The position numbers and the translations under genes were made by a program. The notes under the pieces were generated by a model. The model worked only from the letters and a program-made list of their open reading frames with translations, was not told the DNA's origin and ran no database searches. A DNA stretch of 8,291 nt from Armatimonadota bacterium (GTDB lineage Bacteria > Armatimonadota > Zipacnadia > Zipacnadales > UBA11051). Shown here one piece after another: positions 5,027-8,291 of the stretch (the first letter of the stretch is position 1; every line of letters begins with the position of its first letter). Where the stretch lies: the NCBI GenBank assembly GCA_030612305.1, contig JAUWOG010000081.1, positions 1-8,291 of the forward strand. Reading direction: 5' to 3'.

Positions 5027-6052
5027 GTGGCCTCACCCATCACACAGGCAATTCTGCTTATCGGCGGTCTCGGCACGCGACTGCGACCCTTGACATACCA
5101 GCGCCCGAAGGCGCTCTTGCCGCTGCTCAATTGCCCGCTGATATCCTACGAGATCCGGCTCTTCGCAAGACACGGCGTTACCGACCTCATCATGGCCGTT
5201 TCCTACGGAGCGGACGCCATCAAAGACGAACTCGGTGATGGCAGCAGATGGGGCGTCCGCCTTCATTATGTTGAGGAAGAGCAACGCCTTGATACCGCCG
5301 GTGCGATCCGAAACTGTGCCGCGCTCATTGACGGGCCGTTCTTCGCATGCAACGGTGATCTCGTCTATGACGTGGACCTCACCACGATGGCTGCCGCGCA
5401 CCTCCGGCAATCTGCCCTCGTCACCTTTTGTCTCCGCCGGGTAGATGACATATCGGCCTATGGCCTGATACAATGCGATGACGGAGGCCGCGTGACAGCC
5501 TTCAAAGAAAAGGTCAATAGCGACGAGACCGGCCGCAACACTGTCAACTCCGGCTTCTACGCAATGGACCCGCAGGTGCTCGACTACATTCCGGATAATC
5601 AGCCGTATTCCAACGAAACGGACCTCTTCCCGGCTCTGCTCGCGCGACGAGAGCCGCTCTACGGCTGGACGGACACACAGCCCGGCTACTGGTCGGACGT
5701 CGGCCGCATCGAGACATATCTGGAGGCCCACGTGAGCTTGCTCCACGGTGCCGTCAGTTGGGTCAAGCCCGACGACATGCGCACTGGCATTCACGAAGGC
5801 GCACACATCACTGAGCCGGTGGCCATCGCGTCCGGTGCGACCATTGCCGCAGGCTGCCGGATAGGTCCTGATGTCGCTGTTGGCGAAGGCTGTCGCATAG
5901 ACGAGGGGGCCGTCGTACGCCGCTCGATGCTCTGGCCGGATTCCGTGGTTGGTGCGGGTGCTCATGTCAATGAGACAATCGTCGCGTCCGAAGCGTCGGT
6001 GGCGGCCCACAGTTCCCACAGCGGGGAGGTGATCGTGCCCTCAGATGCCTGA
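5027..6052 (+). CDS. sugar-phosphate nucleotidyltransferase (NDP-sugar pyrophosphorylase)
   Basis: This 341-aa enzyme probably joins an NTP and a sugar 1-phosphate to form an NDP-sugar and pyrophosphate for cell-envelope or polysaccharide synthesis. The N-terminal Rossmann-like domain has the signature GGLGTRLRPLT with PKALLP (residues 13-32), a metal-binding NGD (109-111) and GYWSDVG (220-226). Residues from about 258 to the end form hexapeptide-repeat-like strands typical of a left-handed beta-helix. The length and layout resemble mannose-1-phosphate guanylyltransferases and related glucose-1-phosphate enzymes. The sequence alone does not settle the base or the sugar, so no gene symbol is given. 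The start is GTG after GGAGGG. The first glycine pair is preceded by Ile where many relatives have Ala. It follows yjbQ by 42 nt and overlaps the next gene by 8 nt, so translational coupling is likely. Confidence 0.92.
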   Translation: MASPITQAILLIGGLGTRLRPLTYQRPKALLPLLNCPLISYEIRLFARHGVTDLIMAVSYGADAIKDELGDGSRWGVRLHYVEEEQRLDTAGAIRNCAALIDGPFFACNGDLVYDVDLTTMAAAHLRQSALVTFCLRRVDDISAYGLIQCDDGGRVTAFKEKVNSDETGRNTVNSGFYAMDPQVLDYIPDNQPYSNETDLFPALLARREPLYGWTDTQPGYWSDVGRIETYLEAHVSLLHGAVSWVKPDDMRTGIHEGAHITEPVAIASGATIAAGCRIGPDVAVGEGCRIDEGAVVRRSMLWPDSVVGAGAHVNETIVASEASVAAHSSHSGEVIVPSDA

Positions 6053-7226
6053 AGAAGACCTGTTTCTGATGATACCGGGCCCTACGAACCTGCCTGCCTC
6101 CGTTCGCCAGGCGATGGCGGAGCCGTCAATGTACCATCGCGGCCCGGAGTTCGCCGAGCTTCTCGCTGAGTGCCAGATTCGCCTTCAGGCTTGCTTCGGC
6201 ACCACCGATCCGGTGCTCACCCTCTCCGCCTCCGGGACTGGCGCTGTCGAGGCTGCCATAGCCAATCTCGTCGCCCCGGGCGAGCGGCTCCTCGCCATCA
6301 AGACCGGCAAGTTCGGTCGTCGCATCGGCGACATCGCGCAGTGCTACGGCGCGGAAGTCACCTGGTTGGATTGCCCTCCCGGGGACGCAGCCGACCCGCA
6401 TTTGCTGCAGAGAGCCCTTTCCGAGAGCCGTTTCGACGCTCTCGGCTTCGCATACAACGAAACCTCCACCGGCGTTGCGCAGGACCTGGCCGCCATCGCC
6501 GCAGCCGCCGTCGAAAACCGCGTGCTGACGATTGTGGATGCAGTCAGCGCCATCGGCGGCATCCCCATCAACATGGAGGCCAATGCTCTCGACGCGGTCG
6601 TAGGAGGCTCCCAGAAAGCCCTCATGCTGCCGCCCGGACTCTCATTCGTGGCCCTCAGCCCACGCGCTCAACTCAAGCTGCAGCAGACCACGTGTCCCGG
6701 CTACTATTTCGACCTGTCGCGCGCCCTCGACGCGCTCCGGAAGGGACAGACGCCTTACACGCCCGCGGTCAATCTCTTCTCCGGCCTCCGGGAGGCCCTC
6801 CGCATCATCCACCGAGAGGGTCTCGCCGAAGTCTTCCGCCGCCATCACTGTCTCGGAGTCGCCTGTCGCGCCGCAATGACTGCCGCGGGCCTCGCACTCC
6901 TCGCTACCGACGAGCGCTGTGCAAGCGCCACCGTCACCGCCGTCCGTATGCCCGAAGACCTCGATAGCTCCGAACTCGTGCGCCGCGTCCGCGAGCGCGA
7001 CAACATCCTCATAGCCGGCGGACAGGACGACCTCAAGGGCAGGATATTCCGCATCGGCCATCTGGGTACATGCGGTATTGACAACCTCGCCGCCCCCGTT
7101 GCGGCAGTGGCGGACAACCTCGCCGAGATGGGCTGCGACATTGATGCCGCAAGCGCCGTGACTGCGGCCCGCGATGCCTTCCAAACCTGTCAGGAGAGCT
7201 CAGATGCCTACGATACTGGTCTGTGA
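6045..7226 (+). CDS. class V aminotransferase, probable phosphoserine/serine aminotransferase
   Basis: This 393-aa PLP enzyme belongs to the serine-pyruvate/alanine-glyoxylate (SPT) group of class V aminotransferases. The N-terminal MIPGPTNLP and HRGPEF blocks are characteristic. S63-G64-T65-G66 binds the cofactor phosphate, D165 (VDAVSAIGG) contacts the pyridine nitrogen, K191 (GGSQKALMLPPG) is the Schiff-base lysine and R336 (FRIGHLG) should bind the substrate carboxylate. Because serA follows immediately with a 23-nt overlap, the likeliest job is amino transfer to 3-phosphohydroxypyruvate, as proposed for SPT-type enzymes paired with SerA in lineages lacking SerC. Serine- or alanine-glyoxylate transamination is the alternative. 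The ATG at 6045 overlaps the previous gene by 8 nt. The nearest Shine-Dalgarno match (GGAGGT, 6025-6030) is 14 nt away, so translation may depend on coupling. An in-frame ATG at 6069 is also possible. Confidence 0.9.
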   Translation: MPEEDLFLMIPGPTNLPASVRQAMAEPSMYHRGPEFAELLAECQIRLQACFGTTDPVLTLSASGTGAVEAAIANLVAPGERLLAIKTGKFGRRIGDIAQCYGAEVTWLDCPPGDAADPHLLQRALSESRFDALGFAYNETSTGVAQDLAAIAAAAVENRVLTIVDAVSAIGGIPINMEANALDAVVGGSQKALMLPPGLSFVALSPRAQLKLQQTTCPGYYFDLSRALDALRKGQTPYTPAVNLFSGLREALRIIHREGLAEVFRRHHCLGVACRAAMTAAGLALLATDERCASATVTAVRMPEDLDSSELVRRVRERDNILIAGGQDDLKGRIFRIGHLGTCGIDNLAAPVAAVADNLAEMGCDIDAASAVTAARDAFQTCQESSDAYDTGL

Positions 7227-8291
7227 TCCTCTCGCCGAAGCCGGCCTCAACATACTGCGAGAAGTCGGCGATGTCCTCGTTGCCACCGACCTCGACGAAG
7301 CCGCGCTCGTCGCTGCAGTCGCTGATGTCGAGGCCATCGTTGTGCGCAGCGGCACCCGCGTTACTGCTTCCGTCATAGGTAACGCCCCGCAGTTGCAGGT
7401 CATCGCTCGTGCAGGCATCGGCGTGGACAACATAGACATTCCGGCCGCCACCCGCGGCGGCGTGATCGTCGTCAATTCCCCGGCCGGCAACACTCTCGCC
7501 GCCGCCGAGCACACCTTCGCACTCATGCTCGCCGTCGCACGCCGCATACCACAGGCTGCGGCCTCGCTGAAGGCTGGCGAGTGGGACCGGAAGTCATACA
7601 CCGGCCGCCAGCTCTCTGACCGGACCCTCGGCCTCATCGGTTTCGGCAAGGTCGGCTCCGAAGTCACCAAGCGCGCTCTGGCGTTCGGCATGAAGGTCCT
7701 CGCCTACGATCCGTATGTCTCCCCCGAACAGGCCGAGGCCGCCGGCGCTAAACTCCTCGACAGCCTCCACGACCTTGTCGCCGCCGCGGATTTCCTCAGT
7801 CTCCACTGCGCATTGACGCCCGACACCGAGCATATCATCAACGCCGAGGTTCTCGCCAAAATGAAGCCGGACGCCGTACTCATCAACTGTGCGCGCGGCG
7901 ACCTCGTGGACGAAGACGCACTGCTCGCGGCGCTCAGAGACGGCACCATTGCCGCCGCTGCACTCGACGTCTTCGCCGATGAGCCGACCGGAAACAAACT
8001 CCTCCTCGAGCTGCCCAACCTCATCGCCACTCCCCACGTCGGCGCTGCTACTGAGGAGGCCCAGGCAGGTGTCGCCGTGGACGCCGCCCGGCAGGTCGCC
8101 GACGTCCTTGCCGGACGACTCCCGCGCTGGCCTGTCAATGCCGCCTCCCTCTCGCCCGATGCTCTCGCCGCCATTCAGCCCTACGTGGACCTCGTCACGA
8201 GCCTTGGCGTCCTGGGGCATGCTCTCATGGCCGGGGCACCTCGCCGCATCGAGTTACTCGCCGCCGCTGACGTGGCCGGCGAGCACCTCCC
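7204..8291 (+). CDS. serA: D-3-phosphoglycerate dehydrogenase, 3' end beyond window
   Basis: This gene catalyses the NAD-dependent first step of serine synthesis, 3-phosphoglycerate to 3-phosphohydroxypyruvate. The first 362 codons are present and open to the window edge. The N-terminus (MPTILVCDPLAEAG) and RAGIGVDNIDI are typical. The NAD-binding loop is GLIGFGKVGSEV. The catalytic trio is R231 (NCARGDLVDEDAL), E260 (DVFADEP) and H278 (TPHVGAATEEAQ). After about residue 310 the sequence continues into a region matching the intervening (ASB) domain of long-form SerA, so a full length near 525 aa with a C-terminal ACT domain is expected but not visible. AGGAG at 7192-7196 lies 7 nt before the ATG, inside the end of the aminotransferase gene. 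The truncation is due to the window boundary, not to mutation. Confidence 0.96.
   Translation, partial: MPTILVCDPLAEAGLNILREVGDVLVATDLDEAALVAAVADVEAIVVRSGTRVTASVIGNAPQLQVIARAGIGVDNIDIPAATRGGVIVVNSPAGNTLAAAEHTFALMLAVARRIPQAAASLKAGEWDRKSYTGRQLSDRTLGLIGFGKVGSEVTKRALAFGMKVLAYDPYVSPEQAEAAGAKLLDSLHDLVAAADFLSLHCALTPDTEHIINAEVLAKMKPDAVLINCARGDLVDEDALLAALRDGTIAAAALDVFADEPTGNKLLLELPNLIATPHVGAATEEAQAGVAVDAARQVADVLAGRLPRWPVNAASLSPDALAAIQPYVDLVTSLGVLGHALMAGAPRRIELLAAADVAGEHL

Noticed and set aside
5033..6019. Open frame on the minus strand opposite the nucleotidyltransferase (328 codons)
   Set aside because: It is a shadow of the GC-rich coding strand with no recognisable motif.
7204..8291. serA as a truncated pseudogene
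   Set aside because: The frame is open to the last base of the window with all catalytic residues intact. The truncation is only the window edge.

Overview
This is a GC-rich, gene-dense bacterial chromosomal segment with every gene on the + strand. It carries housekeeping functions: a valine tRNA, threonyl-tRNA synthetase, RecJ exonuclease, a YjbQ-family protein, a sugar-nucleotide pyrophosphorylase, a class V aminotransferase and the start of D-3-phosphoglycerate dehydrogenase. Strong Shine-Dalgarno sites, a sigma70-like promoter, a tRNA with encoded CCA and TGA/TAG stops all indicate an ordinary bacterium using the standard code. Third codon positions are mostly C (GTC, CTC and GCC dominate), yet the AUA isoleucine codon appears regularly. 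The protein sequences suggest a deep-branching, probably metagenome-derived phylum (Armatimonadota- or Planctomycetota-like), but no marker here fixes the phylum.

Layout. Bases 1-107 hold no gene but contain a near-consensus promoter (68-96) reading into tRNA-Val(GAC) at 108-182. Bases 183-409 are a structured thrS leader with a small hairpin, four copies of a 17-nt tandem repeat and a long hairpin just before the ribosome binding site. thrS occupies 410-2404. Bases 2405-2831 are a 427-bp intergenic region with a possible terminator, two imperfect 26-bp direct repeats, two hairpins and an extended -10 promoter. From 2832 the genes recJ, yjbQ, a nucleotidyltransferase, an aminotransferase and serA follow with gaps of 32 and 42 nt and then overlaps of 8 and 23 nt, so they look like one operon. 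serA runs off the right edge.

How the genes fit together. The last two genes form a coherent serine-biosynthesis pair: SerA oxidises 3-phosphoglycerate and the SPT-type class V aminotransferase probably makes phosphoserine in place of a SerC-type enzyme. RecJ (DNA repair), YjbQ and the nucleotidyltransferase share the transcript without an obvious pathway link.

I found no mobile element, defence system, CRISPR array or clearly novel system. The observations most worth checking are a His-to-Pro replacement in the ThrRS editing site, the 17-nt tandem repeat with the long hairpin in the thrS leader, and a short in-frame leader ORF with a 10-bp hairpin ahead of recJ.
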